DNA of 64,000 bases. Source: an uncultured Bacteroidia bacterium. Its GTDB lineage: Bacteria; Bacteroidota; Bacteroidia; Bacteroidales; F082. The stretch spans positions 62,001 to 126,000 of the forward strand of contig CADCGK010000012.1 in the NCBI GenBank assembly GCA_902800965.1, written 5' to 3'. Within the stretch, counting starts at the first letter, position 1. The number at the start of each line of letters is the position of its first letter. Below, piece by piece: positions 33,371 through 42,263 of the stretch. The notes beneath the pieces were generated by a model. The model was not told the origin of the DNA and did no database searches. It saw only the letters and a program-made list of their open reading frames with translations. The translations under genes and the position numbers were made by a program.

Positions 33371-35329
33371 TTATTTTGCTATTACGATTCCCAACAATTT
33401 GTTGATTTGTACCCTGAGATCATCCCAACGTTTTTTCTGCTTCAACAATATCAATTGATTATCAACATCTTGTTCAAGTTTCAGTTGATCTTGTATCTCT
33501 TTGCGACGTGCATCGATGATCTGGTCCTTATAACGTAAGATAGCGCTTTGCACCGCCATCTTGAGCATGTCTTCTTCCTTTTTCACAAAAATGCCGTGTT
33601 TCTCCCACTGGTCAAGCTTATAGGGGGAGATCAACAAATCCGTGGCCAGCTGCGAGACCTGCTCATCTTCGTTTGAGATAAAATATTGATCGTCAGGCAG
33701 TTTATCCGTATTCAGCGCCTGATCATAGATATCAAAGACCTTACGGTTGACGGGATCCAAGAACACGATCTCGTCGTTGAGCAAATCGTCGATGATCATC
33801 TGCGCCACGGACAGCTCCTCCTCCACTTCTTGTCCTTCTTCATTCTTTCGGATGTCAACGATCTTCTCTGAGCCATAGATCAGCAGCAGTTTCACCAGTT
33901 CACGTTCTTGATAATAACCTACGGGGAGCAGTTCTTCTTCCGGCTTTTCCTGTGGCGGTGTGGTAACTGGCTCGTCGGGGATCACTTCGCCTTCGACACC
34001 CAGCGACTTCTTGAACTTGGCACGAAGCAGCTTGTTGAGCTCCATCATCAGCGTCTCTTCCGGCATGTCCATGAGACGGCTGGTCTCCTTGACGTAGGCG
34101 ATGCGGAAGATAGGGTCGGGCACCACCGAGATGGTTTCCACCACATTGCGCACCACCTGTCCTTTCTTGATGGGATCATTGGCGGCATCCTTGAGCAGCA
34201 GCTCCGTCTTGAAGCGGATGAAGTCCTTGACGTTGGCTTTCAGGTAACGCTCCACTTCCTCGATGGGATAGGCTTTCCCGAAGGAATCAGGGTCGTGTTC
34301 AGGAGGCAGTACCACCACACGGACGTTCATGCCCTCGGCGAGGATCATGTCAGTGCCACGCAAAGCAGCATGGATACCGGCAGCGTCGCCGTCATACAAC
34401 ATGGTGATGTTCTTAGTATAGCGCTTGATGAGCCGAATCTGTTCCGTAGTCAGCGAAGTGCCCGAGCTGGCGACGACATTCTCGATGCCCAGCTGATGCA
34501 TCCGCAGGACGTCGAAATAGCCTTCCACCAAGATGCATTCGTCTTTGTTGACGATGGCGCTCTTGGCGAAATAGATGCCGTACAGCGTCTCTTTCTTCTG
34601 GTAGATCTCCGACTCGGGCGAGTTCTGGTACTTGGCCAGCTTCTTCTCGGGATCCGACTGCAGGATACGTCCGCCGAAGCCGATGACTTTACCCGTGAGG
34701 TTATGGATGGGGAACATCACGCGGCCGTGGTAGCGGTCGTAATACTCGCCGTTCTGCCGTTTGATGGAGAAGCCCACCTTTTCAAGAAATTCTGGATCGT
34801 AGCCGTTCTGCTTGGCGTATTCGGTGAAGGCCTCCCATTTTTCGGGGCTGTAACCCAGATGGAACTTCTCGATGATGGGGTTGAGATAGCCGCGCTCACG
34901 GAAATACTCCAGTCCTACCGATTTGCCTTCGTCGGTGTTCCACAAGGTATCCACGAAGAACTTGTCGGCGAACGCGTTGATGTTGAACATCTTCTCGCGC
35001 TCGGTCTGGGCCATCCGTTCTTCTGGCGTCAGCTCTTTTTCTTCGATCTGGATGTTGTATTTCCTGGCGAGATAGCGGAGCGCTTCGGGATAGGTGATAT
35101 GCTCGTGTTCCATGAGGAACTTGGCCGAGTCGCCGCCCTTGCCGCAGCCGAAGCACTTGAAGATGTTACGGGCAGGGTTCACGTTGAAGGAGCCCGTCTT
35201 CTCGTTGTGGAAAGGGCACAGTCCGATGTAGTTCGCCCCGCGTTTCTTCAACGAGACGAATTCTCCCACCACCTCCTCGATACGGGCGGCTTGCAGGATC
35301 TGATCTACTGTTTCCCTTGGGATCGGCAT
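33371..35329 (-). CDS. dnaG: DNA primase
   Basis: This 652-residue primase has the CHC2 zinc-binding domain (C38, H41, C59, C62), the catalytic TOPRIM core (ILVEGYFDVL with the key Glu, then MLYDGDAAG with the DxD-like acids) and a C-terminal helicase-interacting region. It lays RNA primers at the replication fork. The -7 box (35334-35341) is 4 nt from the ATG, predicting a leaderless mRNA. map follows in the same direction. Confidence 0.96.
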   Translation of the reverse strand: MPIPRETVDQILQAARIEEVVGEFVSLKKRGANYIGLCPFHNEKTGSFNVNPARNIFKCFGCGKGGDSAKFLMEHEHITYPEALRYLARKYNIQIEEKELTPEERMAQTEREKMFNINAFADKFFVDTLWNTDEGKSVGLEYFRERGYLNPIIEKFHLGYSPEKWEAFTEYAKQNGYDPEFLEKVGFSIKRQNGEYYDRYHGRVMFPIHNLTGKVIGFGGRILQSDPEKKLAKYQNSPESEIYQKKETLYGIYFAKSAIVNKDECILVEGYFDVLRMHQLGIENVVASSGTSLTTEQIRLIKRYTKNITMLYDGDAAGIHAALRGTDMILAEGMNVRVVVLPPEHDPDSFGKAYPIEEVERYLKANVKDFIRFKTELLLKDAANDPIKKGQVVRNVVETISVVPDPIFRIAYVKETSRLMDMPEETLMMELNKLLRAKFKKSLGVEGEVIPDEPVTTPPQEKPEEELLPVGYYQERELVKLLLIYGSEKIVDIRKNEEGQEVEEELSVAQMIIDDLLNDEIVFLDPVNRKVFDIYDQALNTDKLPDDQYFISNEDEQVSQLATDLLISPYKLDQWEKHGIFVKKEEDMLKMAVQSAILRYKDQIIDARRKEIQDQLKLEQDVDNQLILLKQKKRWDDLRVQINKLLGIVIAK

Positions 35330-35333
35330 GCTG

Positions 35334-35341
35334 CAAAGATA
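35334..35341 (-). promoter_or_regulatory. -7 box TATCTTTG for dnaG
   Basis: Minus-strand TATCTTTG, then CAGC and ATG: a 4-nt spacing, so transcription should begin at or next to the start codon. Confidence 0.6.
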
Positions 35342-35350
35342 GTTGTTTTA

Positions 35351-35868
35351 ACGGCGAATTGAGCGATTTTTAACGGCGAATTTTACAAATTAAACAAATT
35401 TTTAACGGCGAATTTTACGAATTAAACGAATTATTAAAAAATAAGTATTAATTATTATTGTTATATTATTAGTATAATTTTTATATTTGCGAAAAAATTA
35501 AATGAACATAATAGATACTCAAGTACTTTACAAGAAAGAATCCTATCGCATCGTCGGCGCAGCAATGGAAGTTCATAAAGTCCTTGGCTGTGGTTTTAGT
35601 GAAGCTATTTATCAAGAGGCTTTTGAGATGCTATGCTCAAGTATATAACTATCTAAAAGCAAGCGGCTTAAGACTTGGAATACTCATTAACTTCGGGCTT
35701 CCATCGCTTGAAGTTAAAAGGATTCCCTGCGTTACTAAGTGGATCAGCGAATTATAACGGCGAATTATAACGGCGAATTATTCGAATTTTACGAATTACT
35801 TCATTAAAATTAGTTTAATTCGTAAAATTCGCCGTTCTTTATTCGTCCCATTCGTAAAATTCGCCGTT
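35351..35868. mobile_element. AACGGCGAATT-bounded cassette with decayed GxxExxY gene
   Basis: Three direct AACGGCGAATT units (35351-35434) lie at the left. Further units, ending in two inverted AATTCGCCGTT copies, lie at the right (35756-35868). They enclose a broken GxxExxY gene in a 518-bp block between dnaG and polA. The outer ends are inverted with respect to each other, as in a non-autonomous mobile element. The right edge directly abuts the polA stop codon. Mobility is inferred; no target-site duplication was identified. Confidence 0.5.
35502..35757 (+). pseudogene. GxxExxY (PDDEXK_3) protein remnant
   Basis: ATG 35502 opens a frame reading [20 protein letters not shown] and [21 protein letters not shown]. 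This is the N-terminus of the GxxExxY family (GAxxEVHxxLGxGFxExxY). The frame ends at 35638-35646 with MLCSSI-stop. Reading shifts to the C-terminal family motif [18 protein letters not shown], which ends with TAA at 35757. About 60 central residues, including the expected PD-(D/E)xK catalytic strands, are missing. An internal deletion plus frameshift explains this. A TATATTTG promoter box sits at 35482-35489. Intact family members are small putative nucleases of unknown role. Confidence 0.8.
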
Positions 35869-38484
35869 CTAATGCGCTTCCAGCCAGTTTTCGCCGGTAT
35901 TGATCTCCACGATGATTGGCACCGAGAGCGGCAAGGCGTTCACCATCTTGTCGTTGACGAGGGTTTTCAGCGAGTCGAGTTCGTCGAGATGGGCATCGAA
36001 GACCAATTCGTCGTGGACTTGGAGGATCATCTTGGATTGCATCTTTAGCCGTGTCAGTTCCTGTTGTATGCCGATCATGGCAATCTTGATCATGTCGGCC
36101 GAAGAGCCTTGGATGGGCGCGTTGATGGCGTTGCGTTCGGCGAAGTTGCGCACCGTTCCGTTGGCAGCGTTAATGTCGCGGAGGTAACGGCGGCGACCCA
36201 AGATGGTCTCAGCGTAGCCTCTCTCCTTTGCGAGCGCGATGCTGCGGTTCATGTATTCCTTGATGCCGGCGTATTCCTCGAAATACTTCTTGATGATGTC
36301 GGCAGCTTCACCGCGTGAGATCTCCATACGCTCTGCCAAGCCGAAAGCCGACATGCCGTAGATGATACCGAAGTTGACTGCCTTGGCGCGGCTTCGCTGT
36401 TCCTTGGTGACTTGGTCGAGCGGCACGTGGAACACCTTGGCGGCGGTGGCAGCATGGATATCATGACCAAGGTTAAAGTCGGCGATCATGGCTGGATCGC
36501 CGCTGAGATGAGCGATGATACGCAGTTCGATTTGCGAATAGTCGGCGGCCATCAGGGTGTATTCTGGACTACGAGGCACAAAGGCACGACGGATCTCACG
36601 TCCGTTGGCAGTGCGCACAGGGATGTTCTGCAGGTTGGGGTTGTTGGAGCTCAGACGTCCCGTCGCTGTCACCGCTTGATTGAAAGAAGTATGGATGAGG
36701 CCGTCCTTGGGACTGATCAGCGCTGGCAGGGCATCGAGATAAGTCGATTTTAACTTGGTATAAGAGCGATAATCCAAGATGGCGTTGATGATGGGATGCT
36801 TCCCAGCCAGCTTCTGGAGCACCTCCTCACCCGTGGCATATTGTCCCGTCTTGGTCTTCTTGGCCTTGGCGTCGAGTTGCAGCTTCTCGAACAGCACCTC
36901 GCCTAGCTGTTTCGGGGAGGCGATGTTGAACTTCACCCCTGCCATGTCGTAGATGCGCTCCTCCAGCTCACGGATGTGCTGACCAAACTCATCGCTGATG
37001 TTATGCAGGTTCTGGCTGTCGATCTTCACGCCATTTTCTTCCATGATGCTCAGCACCGTGACCAATGGCATCTCAATCTCGTAAAACAGCTTCTCAAGGC
37101 CGTTCTCCTTGAGCATGGGGAGGAAGACCTGATAGAGTTCCTTGACGATGTCATCACCTTCGTTAGGATTCCACAGGTTGCCCATGGGATTGTATTCCTT
37201 GTGGAGATAGACGTCGGCAAGGAAGTCCAGCGTGTGCCGCTGTTCCGGCTCGATGAGATAATGTGCGATCATGACGTCGAACAAGGTGCCTTGTGGGACG
37301 ATGCCATGCTTGCGGAGGCCAGTGAGGACAGGTTTTAAGTTATAACCCACTTTGACGATCTCAGGATTCTCGATAGATGGACGTTGGGATTCCCATTGGA
37401 ATTCGTCTGACGAAAGAACAAGAGTGGGTACGTCATTGCGAGCGTAGCGAAGCAATCCACTTTCGGTAGTATTGGATTGCCGCGTCGCTCCGCCAAGCTC
37501 CGCTCCTCGCAATGACGGCTGTCGGTCCGCTTGCTTCGACAAAGGCTGTCCCATCTCTGATTCCTTACTCCTCACTCCTAACTCCTCACTCCTAACTACC
37601 CCATAGTCCCTAATAAACCTCTGTTTGAAAGTACGGAACTCCAGTTCGTCGAACAGTTCCATCAAGGCAGGAACATCGGGCTGATGGATCGCCAGTTCCT
37701 CCTCGTTGAGTTCCACAGGAGCGTCAAGCATGATGGTGGCCAGATGTTTCGACATGAGACCTTGTTCTGCGAAATTCCGGACGTTTTCGGCCTGTTTTCC
37801 CTTAAGTTCATCGACATGGGCGATCAGGTTCTCCACGCTGCCATATTTACCCACAAGGATGGAGGCGTTCTTCTCACCAATGCCTGGGATGCCCGGGATA
37901 TTGTCGGAGGCATCGCCCCAGAGCCCAAGGATGTCGATGAGTTGCTTTGGGTCGCTGATGCCATATTTTTCGCAGATCTCTTTCGGTCCGCACACTTGGG
38001 CGGGCATACCGAACTTGGCAGGTTTATAGATCAGGACTTTGTCCGTGACCAATTGGCCAAAGTCCTTGTCGGGAGTCATCATATAGGTGATAAAGCCTTT
38101 CTGCTCGGCTTGATGTGACAGGGTTCCGATGACGTCATCGGCCTCATAGCCTTCGGCGGCGTAAATCGGGATGTTGAACCCTTGGATCAGACGGATGATA
38201 TAAGGAATGGAAGCCCTTAAGTCGTCGGGCATGGACTCGCGGTTGGCTTTGTATTCGGTGAATTCCTGAGCTCGGACGGTAGGCGCCGACAGGTCGAAGG
38301 CAACACCGATATGGGTAGGTTTCTCATTACGGAGCACGTCGTACAACGTGTTCAAAAAGCCCATGACGGCCGAAGTATTCATGCCTTTTGAGTTGACTGC
38401 CGGACGTTTGCTCAGAGCAAAGAAAGCCCTGTAAATCAATGCATAAGCATCAAGAAGAAACAATTTTTTAACGGGTTGGTCCAT
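35869..38484 (-). CDS. polA: DNA polymerase I with repeat-derived insert
   Basis: This 871-residue family A polymerase has an N-terminal 5'-3' exonuclease domain (FLLDAYALIYRAFFA, EADDVIG, GDASDNIPG). The C-terminal polymerase domain has motif A MAADYSQIELRI, the O-helix region RSRAKAVNFGIIYG and motif C QVHDELVF. Between them, residues of about 296-352 are encoded by a heptamer array and a GTCATTGCGAGG-family palindrome (SEELGVRSKESE, SGLLRYARND). The following 3'-5' exonuclease-like region is short and lacks the DxE exo I motif, resuming at VKVGYNLKPVLTG. Synthesis and nick-translation functions should remain; proofreading is probably absent. The stop codon abuts the AACGGCG repeat. Confidence 0.93.
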   Translation of the reverse strand: MDQPVKKLFLLDAYALIYRAFFALSKRPAVNSKGMNTSAVMGFLNTLYDVLRNEKPTHIGVAFDLSAPTVRAQEFTEYKANRESMPDDLRASIPYIIRLIQGFNIPIYAAEGYEADDVIGTLSHQAEQKGFITYMMTPDKDFGQLVTDKVLIYKPAKFGMPAQVCGPKEICEKYGISDPKQLIDILGLWGDASDNIPGIPGIGEKNASILVGKYGSVENLIAHVDELKGKQAENVRNFAEQGLMSKHLATIMLDAPVELNEEELAIHQPDVPALMELFDELEFRTFKQRFIRDYGVVRSEELGVRSKESEMGQPLSKQADRQPSLRGAELGGATRQSNTTESGLLRYARNDVPTLVLSSDEFQWESQRPSIENPEIVKVGYNLKPVLTGLRKHGIVPQGTLFDVMIAHYLIEPEQRHTLDFLADVYLHKEYNPMGNLWNPNEGDDIVKELYQVFLPMLKENGLEKLFYEIEMPLVTVLSIMEENGVKIDSQNLHNISDEFGQHIRELEERIYDMAGVKFNIASPKQLGEVLFEKLQLDAKAKKTKTGQYATGEEVLQKLAGKHPIINAILDYRSYTKLKSTYLDALPALISPKDGLIHTSFNQAVTATGRLSSNNPNLQNIPVRTANGREIRRAFVPRSPEYTLMAADYSQIELRIIAHLSGDPAMIADFNLGHDIHAATAAKVFHVPLDQVTKEQRSRAKAVNFGIIYGMSAFGLAERMEISRGEAADIIKKYFEEYAGIKEYMNRSIALAKERGYAETILGRRRYLRDINAANGTVRNFAERNAINAPIQGSSADMIKIAMIGIQQELTRLKMQSKMILQVHDELVFDAHLDELDSLKTLVNDKMVNALPLSVPIIVEINTGENWLEAH
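37431..37517. repeat. GTCATTGCGAGG-family palindrome inside polA
   Basis: An 87-nt element with ends CGTCATTGCGAG / CTCGCAATGACG and inner arms GCAATCCA / TGGATTGC, read in frame in polA. Relatives occur at 52124, 58329, 58750, 58949 and 59509. Confidence 0.9.
37568..37595. repeat. Heptamer array inside polA (4 units)
   Basis: CTCCTCA, CTCCTAA, CTCCTCA, CTCCTAA in the polA coding region, about 50 nt from the palindrome, encoding RSEELGVRS-like residues. Confidence 0.9.
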
Positions 38485-38551
38485 AGATTCAATTTTGAAG
38501 GTAAAAATAGGAAAAAAAACGAAAAATTTGGATGATATTGGAAAATTAGAT

Positions 38552-38559
38552 TATCTTTG
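38552..38559 (+). promoter_or_regulatory. Promoter of the acpP-fabF-rnc operon
   Basis: -7 box TATCTTTG with TTTG at 38527-38530 as the -33 element (21-nt spacing). A leader of about 95 nt precedes acpP. Confidence 0.65.
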
Positions 38560-38656
38560 CAACGATTTTTGAAAACGAGAGAATTTTATTGACGCAAAAT
38601 AATTTACTTTTCCAGTGAATTTTATGCGCCTTTGTTAAACAAAAAATTAGAAAACT

Positions 38657-38902
38657 ATGTCAGAAATTGCAGAACAAATTATTCCTATCATCGCTGAGAA
38701 ATTAGGCGTCAACCCTTCAGAAGTCACTATGGATGCCAGCTTCACTAACGATCTTGGTGCTGATTCTTTGGACACTGTCGAATTGATGCTCGACTTCGAA
38801 AAGAAGTTCAACATTGCCATCCCGGACGATCAACAGGAGAACATCGTCACTGTGGGTGATGTCATCAGACTGATTGAAGAAGAACAAAAGAAAAACGCAT
38901 AA
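38657..38902 (+). CDS. acpP: Acyl carrier protein
   Basis: This 81-residue acidic protein has the phosphopantetheine attachment motif [10 protein letters not shown] (Ser37) and the usual four-helix length. It carries acyl chains in type II fatty-acid synthesis. fabF begins 6 nt after the stop, the standard acpP-fabF pairing. Confidence 0.97.
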   Translation: MSEIAEQIIPIIAEKLGVNPSEVTMDASFTNDLGADSLDTVELMLDFEKKFNIAIPDDQQENIVTVGDVIRLIEEEQKKNA

Positions 38903-38908
38903 TTTATC

Positions 38909-40162
38909 ATGGAGTTGAAACGAGTAGTCGTTACTGGCCTCGGTGCCATCACCCCTGTTGGAAACAATGTCAAGGACTTTTGGCAAGGCTTGATCAGCGG
39001 GAAAAACGGTGTTGGTGCGATTACTCGTTTCGATTCCACCAATTACAAGACACATTTCGCGGCGGAGGTCAAGGATTACGATCCTTTGAACTACTTCGAC
39101 AGGAAGGACGTACGCAAGTACGACCTCTTTGCGCAGTTTGCGCTGGTTGCTGCCGAGGAAGCCGTACAAAACTCCCATCTCACCCCAGTCAACACTGACT
39201 TCGACGAGGTGGGTGTGGTGCTCACTGCCGGCATCGGTGGTGTCACCCATTTTTATAACGAGGTGATGGAGCACGCCAAAGGTGACGGCGTCCCGCGTTT
39301 CAGTCCGTATTACATCCCCAAGATGATCTTGAACATCCCTGCCGGGGTGATCTCTATCAAATACGGATTCCGGGGCCCGAACTTCGCCACGGTATCGGCT
39401 TGTGCATCCTCATCTCACGCCATCGTCTCCGGATTCGACCTGATCCGCACTGGCAAAGCCACTGCTGTGTTGGCTGGCGGTGCCGAGGCAGGCATCTGCG
39501 AGGCGGGCATCGGCGGTTTCAACGCCATGCATGCGCTGTCGCTCCGCAACGACGACCCTGCGACGGCATCGCGTCCGTTCGACAAGAACCGCGATGGTTT
39601 CGTCATGGGCGAAGGCGGCGGCTGCGTAGTCCTGGAAGAGCTGGAACACGCCCTGAAGAGAGGCGCTGACATCTATGCCGAACTCGTGGGGGTCGGCATG
39701 TCGGGCGACGCCTATCACATCACCGCTCCGCATCCGGAAGGCTATGGTGCCTGCCTCAGCATGGAGCGTGCCATCAAAGACGCTGGCATCGACAGGACGG
39801 AGATCGAACACATCAACACCCACGGCACCTCAACGCCGCAAGGCGACCTCGCCGAGATCGTCGCCGTCAAAAAGGTGTTCGGCGACCATGCCTACAACAT
39901 CAGCCTCAACTCCACCAAATCCATGACCGGCCACCTCCTCGGAGGCACTGGCGCCGTGGAAGCCATCGCCACCATCATGGCGTTGCATAAAGGCATCATC
40001 CCCCCCACCATCAACCACTTTGAAGACGACCCGCAAATCGACCCGAAACTCGATTTCACCTTCAACACAGCACGCAAACGCGACATCCGCTACGCCCTCA
40101 GCAACGCTTTCGGGTTCGGCGGACAAAACACATCGCTGCTCTTCAAGAAATACACGCTTTAA
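38909..40162 (+). CDS. fabF: 3-oxoacyl-ACP synthase II
   Basis: This 417-residue condensing enzyme has catalytic Cys165 (TVSACASSSH), His305 (NTHGTSTPQGD) and His342 (SMTGHLLGGTGAVEA). This is the Cys-His-His triad of KAS I/II. The length and acpP neighbourhood favour FabF, which elongates acyl-ACP with malonyl-ACP. The operon continues with rnc 11 nt downstream. Confidence 0.96.
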   Translation: MELKRVVVTGLGAITPVGNNVKDFWQGLISGKNGVGAITRFDSTNYKTHFAAEVKDYDPLNYFDRKDVRKYDLFAQFALVAAEEAVQNSHLTPVNTDFDEVGVVLTAGIGGVTHFYNEVMEHAKGDGVPRFSPYYIPKMILNIPAGVISIKYGFRGPNFATVSACASSSHAIVSGFDLIRTGKATAVLAGGAEAGICEAGIGGFNAMHALSLRNDDPATASRPFDKNRDGFVMGEGGGCVVLEELEHALKRGADIYAELVGVGMSGDAYHITAPHPEGYGACLSMERAIKDAGIDRTEIEHINTHGTSTPQGDLAEIVAVKKVFGDHAYNISLNSTKSMTGHLLGGTGAVEAIATIMALHKGIIPPTINHFEDDPQIDPKLDFTFNTARKRDIRYALSNAFGFGGQNTSLLFKKYTL

Positions 40163-40173
40163 TCTTCCGCGCA

Positions 40174-40935
40174 ATGGCATTGAGGGATATTTTTGCACAT
40201 TGCAACGCTAAAGACAAAGCCCTGTCGGACTTCATCAAGAACGACTTCGGGTTTCGCCCCAAAAACATCAACCTGTACCAGCTGGCATTTACCCATAAAT
40301 CCGCGTCCGAAAGCAGCCTCGGCAGCTACAAGCTCAACAACGAGCGACTCGAATATCTTGGCGATGCCATCCTGAGCGCCGTCGTGGCCGATTATCTCTT
40401 CCGACTGTTTCCCACCAAAGCAGAGGGCTTCCTCACCGAGATGCGCTCTCGCATCGTCAGCAGAGCCTCGCTCAACAAGCTGTCGCAGAAACTCGGATTC
40501 GACAAGATGATCCATTACTCGCACGATAGCCACTCCAACTTCAAATCAATGACTGGCAACGCTTTCGAGGCCTTTGTCGGTGCACTGTATCTCGACAGAG
40601 GTTATGAGTTCTCAAAACACATTCTCATCGACCGCATCATCAGAATCCATATCGACTTGGACCAACTGGAGCAGACCGACGTGAACTTCAAGAGCAAACT
40701 GCTGGAATGGTCACAGAAGGAAAAGAAACACGTCAACTTCAAAGTCGTCAACGAGAAAAGCGAAAACCACGAACGACTCTATCACGTGGTCGTGGTCATC
40801 GACGGTGAAGAATACGGAATGGGTGCCGACTTCAACATCAAAGGCGCTGAGCAGCTCGCCTCAGAGAAGACCTGGAACATGCTGCTGGAACAGAACTTAG
40901 TGACAACGATAAAAGCCGACCATGAAAAAGAATAA
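40174..40935 (+). CDS. rnc: Ribonuclease III
   Basis: This 253-residue protein has the RNase III signature NERLEYLGDAIL, the second acidic helix (FEAFVGALYLDRG) and a C-terminal double-stranded RNA-binding domain (KSKLLEWSQKEKKHVNFKVV onward). It processes rRNA precursors and double-stranded RNA. The fabF-rnc-IPExxxVDY order is common in Bacteroidetes. The next gene overlaps its end by 14 nt. Confidence 0.95.
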   Translation: MALRDIFAHCNAKDKALSDFIKNDFGFRPKNINLYQLAFTHKSASESSLGSYKLNNERLEYLGDAILSAVVADYLFRLFPTKAEGFLTEMRSRIVSRASLNKLSQKLGFDKMIHYSHDSHSNFKSMTGNAFEAFVGALYLDRGYEFSKHILIDRIIRIHIDLDQLEQTDVNFKSKLLEWSQKEKKHVNFKVVNEKSENHERLYHVVVVIDGEEYGMGADFNIKGAEQLASEKTWNMLLEQNLVTTIKADHEKE

Positions 40936-41398
40936 GCTGATCATATCGCCATTTGATGACCTTCACATCATCGGCATTAATTCGGTCTTACCGGATTACA
41001 AATTGGCTTATCATATCGGCAATTCGTTGAAATTCAATTTTATAAGACTAAAAGAGATTCATTTGGACAATGTGTTACCATACGCCTTTTTCTATTATAA
41101 TGCAGGCGAGAACCGTAACGCATATAACTTAGTGTCTCTAAGAAACAAAGACCATCTTTGCCTCAAACTCAACCCGCGTATCGACTATATCTTCATCATC
41201 CGCAACCACATCACGGATGAGCGCCTTGGACAAATCATCAAGAACATCCGCGACATCAAGGACGTCGTCCATGCTTACGTGATGAACCTCGACAACACGC
41301 CCACCATCGATGTCATGCTGGAGAAGATTGAAATGCACGAACGCAATTGCCTTGAAGAACTCCTAAATCCTAAAAAAGACTATGAAGCAACCGCCTAA
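40922..41398 (+). CDS. IPExxxVDY family protein
   Basis: This 158-residue protein has no recognised catalytic motif. The segment LKLNPRIDYIFIIR corresponds to the IPExxxVDY signature region of a Bacteroidetes-specific family found directly after rnc. Here the signature is divergent (NPRIDY), so the call rests partly on position. Its function is unknown. It overlaps rnc by 14 nt and the LytTR gene by 17 nt, implying tight co-translation. Confidence 0.65.
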   Translation: MKKNKLIISPFDDLHIIGINSVLPDYKLAYHIGNSLKFNFIRLKEIHLDNVLPYAFFYYNAGENRNAYNLVSLRNKDHLCLKLNPRIDYIFIIRNHITDERLGQIIKNIRDIKDVVHAYVMNLDNTPTIDVMLEKIEMHERNCLEELLNPKKDYEATA

Positions 41399-42188
41399 GA
41401 ACATCTTCAACATCAATGCCTTTTGGGGACATTTGATCGGCATTCCGCTGTTTGCCCTGGGATTGTTTTTGCTGTTTTGCCCTTTTGCGTTTAAGAACTA
41501 CGACATTACCTTCTCAAGGTATTCTTTCCATGCCGTGATGGTGTTCTGCATCATCCTCGGTATCCTGTTGGCTTCAAGGCTTTCCATGATGTTCATCAGC
41601 AGAAAAACCCAGATCACACAACGGGTTTACCTTTTCCTTTGTCTCTTTGAGATCGTGTTTGCTTCTGGCTTTTCCGCTTTGTACCTGTGGCTGGTCACCC
41701 ATAAGATCGAAGCCTATTTCATGTTTTTCGGCTATTCCTTTGTGTATCTCGCCATGGCCATGATCAGCCCTTATATCATTCTGTACCAGCACTTCACCAT
41801 CTTGGAGAAGGAAGAGGCTTTGGATGACAGCGCCCATCAGTCATTTAACGAAAAAATCCGTTTTTATGATGAGCGTGGCAACATGAAGCTAATTGTCGCA
41901 CAAGCATCGGTGCTATATATTCAGTCTGACGAGAACTATCTGCGGATCTATTATATGGACGAAGGCAAAATTAGCAGCTACATCCTCCGCAATTCCATGA
42001 AACGCATTGAGGAAACCTGCGCCAAAAACGGCCTGATCCGTTGCCACCGCTCCTATTTCGTCAATAAAAACAGAGTTGAAGTCCTCCAAAAAGAGAAGGA
42101 CTTCATCTATGCTGTTTTGGATGTTCCGAATGCTGCGCGCATCCCGGTCAGCAAGAACTATTACGACCAGATTGCAGCCATTTTATAA
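41382..42188 (+). CDS. Membrane-bound LytTR-domain transcription regulator
   Basis: This 268-residue protein has four N-terminal transmembrane helices (about residues 15-35, 47-67, 80-100 and 112-133). They are joined to a C-terminal LytTR DNA-binding domain (about 165-268; IQSDENYLRIYY, SMKRIEETC, RCHRSYFVNKNRV, IPVSKNYYDQI). It has no receiver domain, so it is not a classical response regulator. Membrane-anchored LytTR proteins probably respond to a signal sensed by the helices. The target genes are unknown. Its stop codon TAA runs directly into a heptamer array. Confidence 0.85.
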   Translation: MKQPPKNIFNINAFWGHLIGIPLFALGLFLLFCPFAFKNYDITFSRYSFHAVMVFCIILGILLASRLSMMFISRKTQITQRVYLFLCLFEIVFASGFSALYLWLVTHKIEAYFMFFGYSFVYLAMAMISPYIILYQHFTILEKEEALDDSAHQSFNEKIRFYDERGNMKLIVAQASVLYIQSDENYLRIYYMDEGKISSYILRNSMKRIEETCAKNGLIRCHRSYFVNKNRVEVLQKEKDFIYAVLDVPNAARIPVSKNYYDQIAAIL

Positions 42189-42263
42189 GGTTAGAGGTTA
42201 GAGGTGATAATTGTACCTCTCACCTCTCACCTCTCACCTCTAACCTTTAACCTTTAACCTTTT
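42188..42263. repeat. Paired heptamer arrays between LytTR gene and glnA
   Basis: Three AGGTTAG-type units (42188-42208) face seven ACCTCTC/ACCTTTA units (42215-42263). They form an imperfect hairpin between two convergent genes, whose stop codons are both at its edges. It could act as a terminator. Confidence 0.85.

Noticed and set aside
33908..35362. Open frame of 484 codons opposite dnaG
   Set aside because: The dnaG frame has full primase motifs. The antisense frame has no recognisable domain and arises from codon bias of the real gene.
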